A stretch of 64,000 nt of DNA. Source: Myxococcales bacterium (GTDB taxonomy: Bacteria; Myxococcota_A; Polyangia; Fen-1088). The stretch lies in the NCBI GenBank assembly GCA_025350815.1, contig JANXXE010000113.1:45564-109563 (forward strand), given 5' to 3'. Shown here piece by piece: positions 18,884 through 27,572 of this stretch (position 1 is its first letter; each line of letters starts with the position of its first letter). The notes under the pieces were generated by a model. The model did no database searches. It had not been told where the DNA came from and saw only the letters and a program-made list of their open reading frames with translations. The position numbers were made by a program, and so were the translations under genes.

Positions 18884-20524
18884 ATGCGGCCCCTGCGAAT
18901 CGTGACGCTTGTCTTCGGCGTTGTGGCGGCCGCCGCGCTGCCGGGCGACGGCGCGGGCGCTGTGGAGGCGGAGCGCCGCGCCACGATCTTCTACACCGGC
19001 GCGGTGCATGGCGTGCTGGAGCCGTGCGGCTGTACCAGCGATCCCTTGGGCGACATCGCCCGCATGACGGGCCTGGTGCGTCGGGCCCAGGCGGACAAGG
19101 CAGCGGTCCTGGTGGTCGATGCAGGAAATCTGCTGTATCCGCCGGGCGACGTGCCCGAGGCGAAGCGCCCGGCGGCCGACCTGCGCGCAGCCTTCTTGGC
19201 AAGCGAAATATCCAAGCTGCCCTTCGGGGGGGCGGCCTTGGGCGAAGCGGACCTGGCCGGTGGCTTCGACAAGATCCGGCCAAAACGCCTGGCCGCCAAC
19301 CTGGAACCGGCGCCCTTTGTTGAACCCTCCCGCCTCATGGTGGTCGGCGGCATCAAGATGGGCGTGATGGGTCTGATTGATCCGCAAACGTCCGAGAAAT
19401 TCGGCAAAAAGGCGCAGGATCCGGTGACGGCCGCGCAACAGGAGGCCACGCGCCTGCGGACGGCCGGCGCCGAAATCGTCATCCTTGTGGCCGCCCTCGA
19501 ACGCGCCGAGGCGCGCAAGATAGGGCGGGCGGCGGCGATCGATTTCATCATTGTGGGGCGGGACGTTGGCGCCGGCATGAAACGTCCCGATGCCGTGGGC
19601 AACACTTTTATCCTGGCGCCCGGGGCCGAACTGGAACGCGTCGGTCGGATCGACATCGTGATGCGGGGGGCACGCCGGGACACCGCCGTCCCCGCGCTGC
19701 TGGACGCGGGGGGGCCGCAGGCGATGATTGCGCGGCGACAGGAAGTGGCCTTTGTCGTCGCCAACCTCGACAAAGATCTGGCCCGCTGGGCCAGCGATCC
19801 TTCGTCGAATCTGGCCTTCGTGGCCGCCAAGAAGCGCGAGCGCGACGACATGGCCAGCGAGGCGGCGCGCCTGGCGAGCGGATCATGGCAGGCCCCCGTG
19901 ACAGGTTCCTACTTCACGAACCAGCTCATTCCGCTGACACGCGCGCTGCCGCGTGATCCGCGCATCGGCAGCGCCCTGCGAGGCCTAGACCGGGCGGTGG
20001 GCAAGGCGAATCTGGGCCGGGCCACGCCCCCGCCAGCGGCTGAGTCGGGCCGGGCGGCCTACGTCGGAGACGGCACCTGCGCGCGCTGCCACAAAGCGGC
20101 GACGGCGTTCTGGAAAACGACCGTTCACGCCCAGGCCTGGAAGACCCTGGTCGTCGCGGGCAAGGCAGCCGACTACGACTGTGTCAGTTGCCACGTCACG
20201 GGATTTGGCGAGGTGGGCGGTTCCAGCCTGGGCTTCACGAAGGCCTTGACCAATGTCCAGTGCGAAACCTGCCACGGTCCAGGATCTCTGCATGTGGCGG
20301 CGCGTGGGCTCGATGAGCCACCGACCGTTCACGCAGCGACGCCGAAAGATACCTGCCTGCGCTGCCACACGGAGAAACACTCGGACACCTTCGACTATCA
20401 GGCCTACCTGCGCGATGTGCTTGGACCAGGCCACGGGGCGGACGCCCGAAAGAAATTGGGGCCGGGTCCGACGGGGCGGCAACTGCGTTCGGCGGCACTG
20501 GCACGTGCTGCCGGAAAGATGTAG
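18884..20524 (+). CDS. Exported tetraheme cytochrome c fused to a 5'-nucleotidase-like domain
   Basis: A 546-residue protein. ATG 18884 opens a signal peptide (MRPLRIVTLVFGVVAAAALPG). Residues about 30-300 resemble the UshA/metallophosphatase fold seen in deltaproteobacterial cytochromes, with the distinctive GAVHGVLEPCGCTSDPLG and VVDAGNLLYPP. The C-terminal part carries four CxxCH heme sites: CARCH, CVSCH, CETCH and CLRCH, in a cytochrome c554-like layout. It probably acts in the periplasm in electron transfer. Whether the phosphatase half is active is unclear because the usual metal-ligand His/Asp set is poor (GAVHG in place of DxHG). The ribosome site is weak, so the start could differ slightly. 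Confidence 0.85.
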   Translation: MRPLRIVTLVFGVVAAAALPGDGAGAVEAERRATIFYTGAVHGVLEPCGCTSDPLGDIARMTGLVRRAQADKAAVLVVDAGNLLYPPGDVPEAKRPAADLRAAFLASEISKLPFGGAALGEADLAGGFDKIRPKRLAANLEPAPFVEPSRLMVVGGIKMGVMGLIDPQTSEKFGKKAQDPVTAAQQEATRLRTAGAEIVILVAALERAEARKIGRAAAIDFIIVGRDVGAGMKRPDAVGNTFILAPGAELERVGRIDIVMRGARRDTAVPALLDAGGPQAMIARRQEVAFVVANLDKDLARWASDPSSNLAFVAAKKRERDDMASEAARLASGSWQAPVTGSYFTNQLIPLTRALPRDPRIGSALRGLDRAVGKANLGRATPPPAAESGRAAYVGDGTCARCHKAATAFWKTTVHAQAWKTLVVAGKAADYDCVSCHVTGFGEVGGSSLGFTKALTNVQCETCHGPGSLHVAARGLDEPPTVHAATPKDTCLRCHTEKHSDTFDYQAYLRDVLGPGHGADARKKLGPGPTGRQLRSAALARAAGKM

Positions 20525-20536
20525 CTAACGGTGCAC

Positions 20537-21526
20537 TTAGAGGCCCAGCGGGGCGCTGCCACCCAGAAGCTGGTCGAGTAACGCGCTTTCGATGTTGCCG
20601 CCGCTGACCAGGACGACGACGCGGCGACCCTGAAGCGGCAGCGCGTCCTCAAGCAGGGCAGCGATCGTGACCGCGGCCGAGGCCTCGCACACGACGCCGA
20701 GCGTGCGGTAGGCATACACAATGGCCTGGCGGATGGCTACCTCGCTAACCAGCACGACCTCAGGGAAGTAGTCCTTGGCCATCGCGTAGGTCCGTTCGCT
20801 GACGGCGCCTTCGAGTCCCTCGGCGAGAGTGGGGCCACCGTCGTAAACGACATAGGCGCGGCCGTCCTCCAAAGAGCGCTTCATCGCGCAGTTGGCCTCG
20901 GGCGAGACGCCCACCAGGCGAATTCCGCGCGGCACGACTTCCACGCCGATGCCGGCCGCGAGGCCCCCGCCACCGACGGGTGTGACAATGATTTCCACGT
21001 CCGGTAGCTGGGCCAGAATTTCGCGGCCGAGCAGTCCGCCGTTGCCGGCGATCACGTGGTCGTCGTCGAACGCCGACACGAAAGTCAGCCCCGGATCGCG
21101 CGCGACGCGGCGGCGCGCTTCGGCTTCGGCCTCGTCGTAGGTGGCGCCGGCCACCTCGACCTTCGCACCGAGGGCGGCGATGCCATTGCGTTTGATCTCG
21201 GGCGTCTGTGCCGACACCAGCACGGTCGCGTCGATGCCAAATGTCCGCGCCGCCAGCGCCACGCCAAGGCCGTGATTGCCCGCGGAGGCGGCGATGGCGC
21301 GCGTCTGCCCAGCCTGCGCCATGGCCGCGAGCCGCGCCGCCGCCCCGCGCAGCTTGAACGATCCGGTGCGTTGCAAGGATTCCAGCTTCAGCCAGACATC
21401 CGCGCCGATGCGACGGCCGAGAGCGGGGGCGGGAACCAGCGGCGTCACGCGCAGAAGCTTGCGGATGCGTTCGGCGATGCTGCCGCCGGTGACTTCCCGC
21501 CAGATATCAGGATCAAAAGCGCGCAT
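20537..21526 (-). CDS. Threonine ammonia-lyase-type PLP enzyme
   Basis: A 329-residue fold-type II PLP enzyme. The Schiff-base lysine is in TGSFKLRGA, the phosphate-binding glycine loop in TPVGGGGLAAGIG, and the cofactor-ring serine region in VVVLVSGGNIE. There is no C-terminal ACT domain, so it matches the short catabolic threonine dehydratase or serine/threo-3-hydroxyaspartate lyase group rather than allosteric IlvA. It converts threonine (or serine) to the 2-oxo acid and ammonia. It lies tail-to-tail with the cytochrome gene and head-to-head with nadA. Exact substrate cannot be told from sequence. Confidence 0.85.
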   Translation of the reverse strand: MRAFDPDIWREVTGGSIAERIRKLLRVTPLVPAPALGRRIGADVWLKLESLQRTGSFKLRGAAARLAAMAQAGQTRAIAASAGNHGLGVALAARTFGIDATVLVSAQTPEIKRNGIAALGAKVEVAGATYDEAEAEARRRVARDPGLTFVSAFDDDHVIAGNGGLLGREILAQLPDVEIIVTPVGGGGLAAGIGVEVVPRGIRLVGVSPEANCAMKRSLEDGRAYVVYDGGPTLAEGLEGAVSERTYAMAKDYFPEVVLVSEVAIRQAIVYAYRTLGVVCEASAAVTIAALLEDALPLQGRRVVVLVSGGNIESALLDQLLGGSAPLGL

Positions 21527-21595
21527 CGTTGGCGACCCAACCTACCACGCCGGCCGCATGTGACGCCGGGGCCCGTTCGCGCTAGATAGGGACAT

Positions 21596-22687
21596 ATGGA
21601 CGCGGGTTTCGTCGGCATCGACCGGCTGGTCCGGGCCGGCCACGTGGAGCCTGGTCAGCGGGACCGGGTGATCTTCCTGTGGGATGAGATCCGTCGGCTA
21701 AAGAGGGAGAAAAACGCGTTTCTGCCAGCCCATAACTACCAGCTGCCCGAGATCCAGGCGGTGGCCGATTACGTGGGTGACTCGTTCGAGCTGGCGGTAC
21801 GCGCACGCGACATCAACGCGGGCCTGGTGGTGTTTTGCGGGGTACGATTCATGGCCGAGGGCTGCCACACGCTGGCGCCCCAGACGCCGGTCTACCTGCC
21901 CAGCTTGAAAGCGTTGTGCTCGCTGGCCGAGGTCGATGCGGACGACGTGGCCGAACGGCAGGAATTCCTGCGATCGTTGGGGCGAAATTTTGCCACCATG
22001 ACCTACGTGAATACGTACGCGGACGTCAAAGCGATGTCGGACGCCTGCTGCACCAGTTCCAACGCGCCCCGCATCGCCGCGGGCCTGGGCGCGCCCGATA
22101 TTCTGTTCGTGCCTGACCAGAACCTTGCGTACCAGGTGGCCATCAAGACGCGGCGGATGTACCTGCCGCCGCCGGAGGCGAACCGTTTTCATGCCGCCGA
22201 GTACCGCGCGCAGATCGAACCGCTGATTCGGCATGGCGAGCGCCAGGGTCTGGTGGGCAACGTATTTGCGTGGGAAGGCGCGTGCCACGTCCACCACCAG
22301 ATGACGGTTGACGACATCGCCCGCATCCGGGCGCAGGATCCACAGGCCGTTGTGATCGTGCACGGCGAGGTGAAGCCCGAGTTGCAGCGGGCGGCCGACG
22401 AGGTCCTGTCCACGTCGCAGATGGCGCGCTACGTGGCGGCGCATCCGGAGAAGAGCCGCTACGCCATCCTCACAGAATGTGGCCTGGTGGTGCGGATGGA
22501 GCTGGACCATCCCGAAAAGCAGTTCTACAAGCCCTGCCGCCTGTGCCAGTACATGAAGGCCAACGACCTTGAGTCCGTCTACGAAACGCTGCGCGACGAG
22601 CCCGCCGACCGGCGCATCACACTACCCGAAGGTGTCCGCCAGGGCGCCGCGCGGGCGATGCTGCGGATGATTGAGCTTGCGGCCTGA
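21596..22687 (+). CDS. nadA: Quinolinate synthase NadA
   Basis: A 363-residue enzyme that condenses iminoaspartate with dihydroxyacetone phosphate in NAD synthesis, using a 4Fe-4S cluster. Conserved blocks include FLPAHNYQLPEIQ, VFCGVRFMAEG, DACCTSSNA, HGEVKPELQ and ILTECGLVVRM. The Cys of each of the FCG, CCTSSN and TECG blocks are the expected cluster ligands. The 3' end overlaps the convergent rimO gene by 71 bases. No nadB or nadC is nearby. Confidence 0.95.
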   Translation: MDAGFVGIDRLVRAGHVEPGQRDRVIFLWDEIRRLKREKNAFLPAHNYQLPEIQAVADYVGDSFELAVRARDINAGLVVFCGVRFMAEGCHTLAPQTPVYLPSLKALCSLAEVDADDVAERQEFLRSLGRNFATMTYVNTYADVKAMSDACCTSSNAPRIAAGLGAPDILFVPDQNLAYQVAIKTRRMYLPPPEANRFHAAEYRAQIEPLIRHGERQGLVGNVFAWEGACHVHHQMTVDDIARIRAQDPQAVVIVHGEVKPELQRAADEVLSTSQMARYVAAHPEKSRYAILTECGLVVRMELDHPEKQFYKPCRLCQYMKANDLESVYETLRDEPADRRITLPEGVRQGAARAMLRMIELAA

Positions 22688-24065
22688 CGGCGTCCAGAAT
22701 CTCGACCACCTCGGCGGATAGATCGTACTCGGCACTGCCGGTCACGCGGGCGCGGACGAAGTCGCCGGCCTTGGGGGCCTGGTCGCCGGCCAGCGTCAGG
22801 TAGACCTGACCGTCGATCTCTGGCGCCTGGCCTTCGTGCCGGCCCATCAGAACGTATTCGGACTCGTCGGAGGGGCCCTCGACCAGGACCTCTATTTCCT
22901 GGCCCTTCATCGCCCGCTGCTTCTTCCGGGAAATCTCGCGCTGGATGCGCAGCAACTCGCGGCGGCGCGCGTCTATCTCCTTGGCAGGCACGCGCCCGGG
23001 CAGTATCGCGGCGGTGGTGCCCTCTTCGTGCGAATAGTTGAACACGCCGACCCGGTCCAGTTCGGCCTCGCGAACGAACGCGCACAGCCGCTCGAAGGCT
23101 TGCTCGGTTTCCCCAGGGTGGCCCACGATGAAGGTCGTGCGCAGCGTAGCGCCCGGCACCTGCGTACGCACGCGCTCGACCAACTCGCGGACCAGGCGCG
23201 AACCGTGGCCCCGGCGCATCGACTTCAGCACGGCGTCGTCGATGTGCTGCAGCGGCACGTCCAGGTACTTGGCCACCCGCGACTCGCGCGCCATCACGCC
23301 CAGTAGCCCGTCTGTGACCGCGGTCGGATAGGCGTAGTGCAGGCGAATCCAGCGCAGGCCCTCGACCGCCGCAAGCTGCGCCAGCAACGACGACAGCTCG
23401 GGCGCGCCCGGCGCCTTGGCGTCCGGCAGGTCCGTGCCGTAGGTGGTCAGATCCTGGGCCACCAGGCAGATCTCACGAGTGCCGGCTGCGGCCAGGGATG
23501 CAGCCTCGCGCACCACCGAATCGGGCGTGCGGCTGCGCTGCGGGCCGCGCAGCTTGGGGATGATGCAAAACGCACAGGGGCGGTCGCAACCCTCGGCGAT
23601 CTTCACGTACGCGGTATGCAGCGCCATCGACGGGCGGCGCGGCGCCAGATCGTCGTACAGAAACCGCGGTGTCTCGGCCACGTGCACCCGGCTGGTCTTG
23701 CCTGCGATGGCGTCCGCTATCAGGCCCACCTCGTCGGTGCCGATGAGGTGATCGACCTCGGGCATCTCGTCCGCCAGTTCCTTGGGATATCGCTGCGACA
23801 GACAACCGGCGACGACCAGGCGTTTGCAGGAACCGGATTCCTTGAAGCGCGCCATCGAAAGAATGGCGTCGATGGATTCTTGCTTGGCCTCGCCGATGAA
23901 GCCGCAGGTGTTGACGACGATGATCTCGGCGTCTTCGGCCTCGGCCACGACCTTGTAGCCGGCGTCGGCGGTGTGGCCGAGCATGACTTCGGTGTCGACC
24001 CGGTTTTTCGGACAACCGAGGGACACGAAATGGACGGTCTTGGCGACGGGGCGCTGGTCAGACAT
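22617..24065 (-). CDS. rimO: Ribosomal protein S12 methylthiotransferase RimO
   Basis: A 482-residue radical-SAM methylthiotransferase that modifies Asp88/89 of S12. The N-terminal UPF0004 domain starts VHFVSLGCPKNRVDTEVMLG, the radical-SAM motif is CDRPCAFC, and a TRAM domain closes the protein (EIEVLVEGPSDESEYVLMG). The LGCPKN start distinguishes RimO from MiaB. A tail of about 20 residues (PQAQSSAASPARRPGG) goes past the TRAM domain and produces the overlap with nadA. Confidence 0.95.
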   Translation of the reverse strand: MSDQRPVAKTVHFVSLGCPKNRVDTEVMLGHTADAGYKVVAEAEDAEIIVVNTCGFIGEAKQESIDAILSMARFKESGSCKRLVVAGCLSQRYPKELADEMPEVDHLIGTDEVGLIADAIAGKTSRVHVAETPRFLYDDLAPRRPSMALHTAYVKIAEGCDRPCAFCIIPKLRGPQRSRTPDSVVREAASLAAAGTREICLVAQDLTTYGTDLPDAKAPGAPELSSLLAQLAAVEGLRWIRLHYAYPTAVTDGLLGVMARESRVAKYLDVPLQHIDDAVLKSMRRGHGSRLVRELVERVRTQVPGATLRTTFIVGHPGETEQAFERLCAFVREAELDRVGVFNYSHEEGTTAAILPGRVPAKEIDARRRELLRIQREISRKKQRAMKGQEIEVLVEGPSDESEYVLMGRHEGQAPEIDGQVYLTLAGDQAPKAGDFVRARVTGSAEYDLSAEVVEILDAVRPQAQSSAASPARRPGGHLRVV

Positions 24066-24146
24066 GCGGAACGGCGGAAGATAGCATGCCAGCCTGCCAG
24101 CATGCCCGAGGGCCCCGGGCGGCTGACGCGGGCGGCTACACGCCAG

Positions 24147-25214
24147 CTACGGGAACACCAGAACGTTGTTCTCGCCGTACGCGAGCGCCAGGGTTTCGAC
24201 GTGGCGCCGGACGGCATCGCGCCGCGCTACGACGGCGCGGATCTCACTTGGGGTCAGGATCTCGAAGGGCGAATGGCGACCTTCCGAAAGCGCCTGCTCA
24301 AGGGCGGGGACGGAAATGCGCCCCAGGGCATCGTAAAGGCGCCGCGAAAAGCGCTGCGTCCGCCGCAGCACGGGGCGCGTTTGGTCGTTGCCCTCGGTGT
24401 CCAGAAAGAACGACATGGTGTTGTCCATGAAGTACAGGCGCTGACCGTCGGGAGACATCTTCATGTTGCCGCCCGTGTAGCGATCCGGATTCGACGCGAC
24501 AAAGTCGAACACGACCAGGTCCGAGACCTGCGCCGCCATGGCTTCCTTGTGCGCGGGAATAGGCCCGCCCTGGGACAACCACAGGCCGCTGTCGGCCAAT
24601 CCCTGTTTCGAGTCGAGCCCCGATTCCTTGATCTCGGGGATCCAGTACATCGCCACGCCATTCGTTCGACCGGCGGGGTCGAAAATCGTCTCGGCACGAA
24701 TACGCGGCAAAGCCGCCAGGCTGTCGGGATGCAGGTGCGAGACAAGTTCGTCCCGCGTGATGGTCCGGGGCGCCGCGGGGGGAACCGCATTGAGACCAAG
24801 TAGCCGGTTCAACCGGTAGGCGGCGACCTCTTTGCGGGGAATCGTCTGCAGGTTGGTCTGCGCCGGTTTGAACGCCGCCCGCGACCCATCGGCAAAATCC
24901 AGCCGGAACGACAGGGTCGAGCCACCCTTGTTCACCTTCACCCGCACTACAGTCTGGGCGCGCACGCGCGCCAGCAACAAGTCGTCGGACATGCCCATGA
25001 AGGTGCCGGCGGGATCGTCGACGATGGCCAGGGGCGGCGGGTTCGATATCTCGCCGCGCGGGGGAAACGTGCGGGCGTCCCGCCACGATTGCCGGGCAGC
25101 GGAGGCCAGCGCCGTCGAGGCCGCCCGCAGCGCCCGACGCGAGACAAGGGTGCCACCCGCGACCGTCACCCCGACGATCAGCAACTCAGCGAGCACGTAG
25201 CGCCCCAGTCGCAC
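24147..25214 (-). CDS. Membrane-anchored FAM20/HipA-like kinase-fold protein
   Basis: About 355 residues from GTG 25214, the best place to begin a membrane anchor (YVLAELLIVGVTVAGGTLV). The frame stays open to an ATG at 25337 inside the upstream gene, and no ribosome site decides between them. The body looks like an atypical protein-kinase fold: a candidate ATP lysine in SRAAFKPAQ, a following Glu in PRKEVAAYRLNRLLG, a catalytic-loop-like DFVASNPDRYTGGN, and a metal-binding DFG-equivalent MDNTMSFF. The D..N.DR and DN pairs recall FAM20C-type secretory kinases and SCO1664/HipA-like families. The likely location is periplasmic. The substrate is unknown. This is a fold inference from motifs, not a family match I can prove. 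Confidence 0.6.
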   Translation of the reverse strand: MRLGRYVLAELLIVGVTVAGGTLVSRRALRAASTALASAARQSWRDARTFPPRGEISNPPPLAIVDDPAGTFMGMSDDLLLARVRAQTVVRVKVNKGGSTLSFRLDFADGSRAAFKPAQTNLQTIPRKEVAAYRLNRLLGLNAVPPAAPRTITRDELVSHLHPDSLAALPRIRAETIFDPAGRTNGVAMYWIPEIKESGLDSKQGLADSGLWLSQGGPIPAHKEAMAAQVSDLVVFDFVASNPDRYTGGNMKMSPDGQRLYFMDNTMSFFLDTEGNDQTRPVLRRTQRFSRRLYDALGRISVPALEQALSEGRHSPFEILTPSEIRAVVARRDAVRRHVETLALAYGENNVLVFP

Positions 25215-25279
25215 GAAATGATTGTAGGACAAGTCGGTGCGGCCCGACAGATTTCGCCCCGTTGGCAGTGAAGCCGAAG

Positions 25280-26386
25280 TCAGTTCAGGGCTTGGCCGAG
25301 GGCCTCGTCGAGTTCGGTTTTGCTGGTCATGCCCCAAAAGACCTTGCGGATGCCACCGTCGCGCCCGATGACCACCATATGCGGTAGGGCCACCACCTTG
25401 TATAGGCCCCCGACGGTGCCATCGTCCCTGACCATGGGATAGGGCGCGGGTCTTTCAGTCAGGAAGTCACGAACGTCCTGCACGGTCGACGAGGGGCCGT
25501 CCGAATTGATGCCCACGATCTCGACGCCCCTGGGTTGCCAGTCGGCGTAGACATGATGCAAGGTCGGCAACATCTGCACGCATGGGGCACACCAGCTGGC
25601 CCAGAAGTCGAGCAACACCACCTTGCCCCTGAGATCGCCGAGGGCCACGGACCCGGTTCTTCCGTCGATGCGCGGCAGGGAAAAGGCCGGCGCCTCGCTG
25701 CCGCTGCGCAAAGGGCGAATGGCGTTCATATTGCGCGCGACCCAGCCGGCGTTGACGAACAGCGCGCCGCCGAGGACCGCCGCCAGCGCCGACGCCGCAA
25801 CCCTGTCGCCCAGGCGCGCGACGACCGCGCCGGTAGCCACGGCCACGCCCGGCGTTCGCGCGCGCGCCGTGCGCACCGCCAGCACGAACAGCACGGTCGC
25901 CCACGCCAGCGCGGCACCATCAAAAACCTGGTGCAAAAACGGGGAAACGGGGCCGAATAATGCGTCCAGGTCCACCGTACGCAGCACGCCGCGGGCAGCG
26001 AAGAACGGGACATAGCAGGCCGCCCCCAACTCGATGTCGAGGGAGGGATCGCGCCTGCCCCGGCCCGCCAGGATGGTGATGCCCACGCCGGCGCCCACCA
26101 CCACCATGACCGCCTCGCGCAGCTCTTGGCTGAACACCGCCAGCGTCTGGCGAAGAACCAATCCCGCGGACAGATGCGTGATGCCAAGGACCGCGCGAGC
26201 CAGATCTTCGAGGCGAAAACACAGCGCCCCAAACAGCACCAGCCACGCGGCATCACGCACGCCGCCGCCGCTTGCGTCTATGCGCCGCAGGGCCCGCGCC
26301 GGACTGGCCAGCAGGGCGCCCAACCGCGCCGGCAGCGGCGGTGCAATTGCGGCGATGGGCCGGGCCGCCACCCCGGCGTCAGCCAC
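25280..26386 (-). CDS. Membrane protein with C-terminal TlpA-type thioredoxin domain
   Basis: A 368-residue protein. Residues about 40-220 hold several hydrophobic segments (AAWLVLFGALCF, EAVMVVVGAGVGITILAG, AALAWATVLFVLAV, ASALAAVLGGALFV) resembling a Yip1-like or small membrane module. Residues about 230-366 are a TlpA/ResA-like thioredoxin domain with the active site WASWCAPC and a cis-Pro region VALPHMVVIG. It probably reduces or oxidises periplasmic disulfides. It begins with GTG overlapping the preceding gene by eight bases, and its end overlaps the longest frame of the kinase-like gene. Confidence 0.8.
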   Translation of the reverse strand: MADAGVAARPIAAIAPPLPARLGALLASPARALRRIDASGGGVRDAAWLVLFGALCFRLEDLARAVLGITHLSAGLVLRQTLAVFSQELREAVMVVVGAGVGITILAGRGRRDPSLDIELGAACYVPFFAARGVLRTVDLDALFGPVSPFLHQVFDGAALAWATVLFVLAVRTARARTPGVAVATGAVVARLGDRVAASALAAVLGGALFVNAGWVARNMNAIRPLRSGSEAPAFSLPRIDGRTGSVALGDLRGKVVLLDFWASWCAPCVQMLPTLHHVYADWQPRGVEIVGINSDGPSSTVQDVRDFLTERPAPYPMVRDDGTVGGLYKVVALPHMVVIGRDGGIRKVFWGMTSKTELDEALGQALN

Positions 26387-27572
26387 TGGCCGCCCGCTTC
26401 TGAATGAGCCGCTTCGCCGCGCCCGAAAGCGCCGCCGGCACGTTCTTGGAGCGCGACACGTTCTTCAGATCGTCAGCCTGAAGCTGGTTGAGAAAACGCA
26501 TGGCGAAGGTCAGCGGACACTTGGGATTCTGGACCAGGCTGAAGCGCACCGCGTACATCTTGACCAGGTCGCGCTGGTTGGCAATGTAGCGAATGACCTC
26601 CTCGCACACCCCTTTGTTGGCGGCGATTTTCACAATCTCACCCTCGGTGATCTTGGGCGAACGAATCGCGGCCATGGCCACTATGCGATTGGGGTCACGA
26701 ACGAGATTCTGGCGACAGTATTCGTTGCCCAGCGTGGCGAGGCGGATCTTTTCAAACAATTTGAGCCGAGAAAAATCGATGACGATGCTTTTCCTGGCAG
26801 GCGGCACCTTGGCGGGGGCTGGCCGCGCCGGAGCCGCCACCGCGGACACCGGCACGGGAGCGGGCGCAGCAACGGGCTCGGGCGGCTCGGCCGCGGGCTG
26901 ATCCTCCAGCACGGCCGCCACCATGTCGTCAGCGACGGTGGCCGTCGATCCGGCCGGATCTTCGCTGATCGATCGGACGATCTCGTCGTAGGCCGGGATG
27001 CCCTCGACGCGGACGCCGTTGCGCGCGCACAATTCGATGGCCCGGCTGACGGAAGACATGCGCGCCTGTGCGTTGAAGTACAGCCCGCGCAAGATGGCCG
27101 GACAGCGCAACAAACGGGCGTCGTTCTGGAAGATGATCTCAAGCTCCCGCTCGGCCAGGCGCGCTGCCAACGCCACAAAGGTCTCGTCGGCGGTGGCGCG
27201 ATTGAGAAGCACTTTCTCCAGGGCATCCGATCGGTTGGGAGCCAGATTCAGCGCAAAGAAATGCAACACCGTCGCCGGCAGCGCCTCGGGCAACGAGGCC
27301 AGCAGCACCCGGTCCGGCAGCGCACCGGGCGCGCTTTCGGCCGCCGCCTTCACCGCCGGGTCGGCGTCGAAGGACATCTGATAGATCGCAATCAACAGCT
27401 CGGCGGGCCGCAGGGCCGCGATGCCCTTGACCGCCATCAGCTTGGCCGGCGAGGCCCCAGACAGCAGCTTGGCCACGGCGGGTGGCAAGGCAGCCACGCC
27501 AAGCGGGGTCAACGCCAGGTCGGGCAAAGCCGGCGCCGGATCAGCCGCCGAATCAGCTTCGGTTTCTGTCAT
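26379..27572 (-). CDS. Helical-repeat protein, function unknown
   Basis: A 397-residue cytoplasmic protein without signal or membrane segment. Two alpha-helical repeat regions (residues about 20-230 and 280-390) flank a Pro/Ala linker (EPPEPVAAPAPVPVSAVAAP). The second region contains HEAT-like helices such as IVAMAAIRSPKITEGEIVKIAANK and ALSGAAKRLIQKR. I recognise no named family. The start overlaps the end of coaX by 20 bases, and the end overlaps the thioredoxin gene by eight. These four genes are therefore likely one operon. An adaptor role is possible from the repeats only. Confidence 0.7.
   Translation of the reverse strand: MTETEADSAADPAPALPDLALTPLGVAALPPAVAKLLSGASPAKLMAVKGIAALRPAELLIAIYQMSFDADPAVKAAAESAPGALPDRVLLASLPEALPATVLHFFALNLAPNRSDALEKVLLNRATADETFVALAARLAERELEIIFQNDARLLRCPAILRGLYFNAQARMSSVSRAIELCARNGVRVEGIPAYDEIVRSISEDPAGSTATVADDMVAAVLEDQPAAEPPEPVAAPAPVPVSAVAAPARPAPAKVPPARKSIVIDFSRLKLFEKIRLATLGNEYCRQNLVRDPNRIVAMAAIRSPKITEGEIVKIAANKGVCEEVIRYIANQRDLVKMYAVRFSLVQNPKCPLTFAMRFLNQLQADDLKNVSRSKNVPAALSGAAKRLIQKRAASG

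Noticed and set aside
23337..24803. 488-codon plus-strand frame
   Set aside because: Antisense of rimO and the kinase-like gene.
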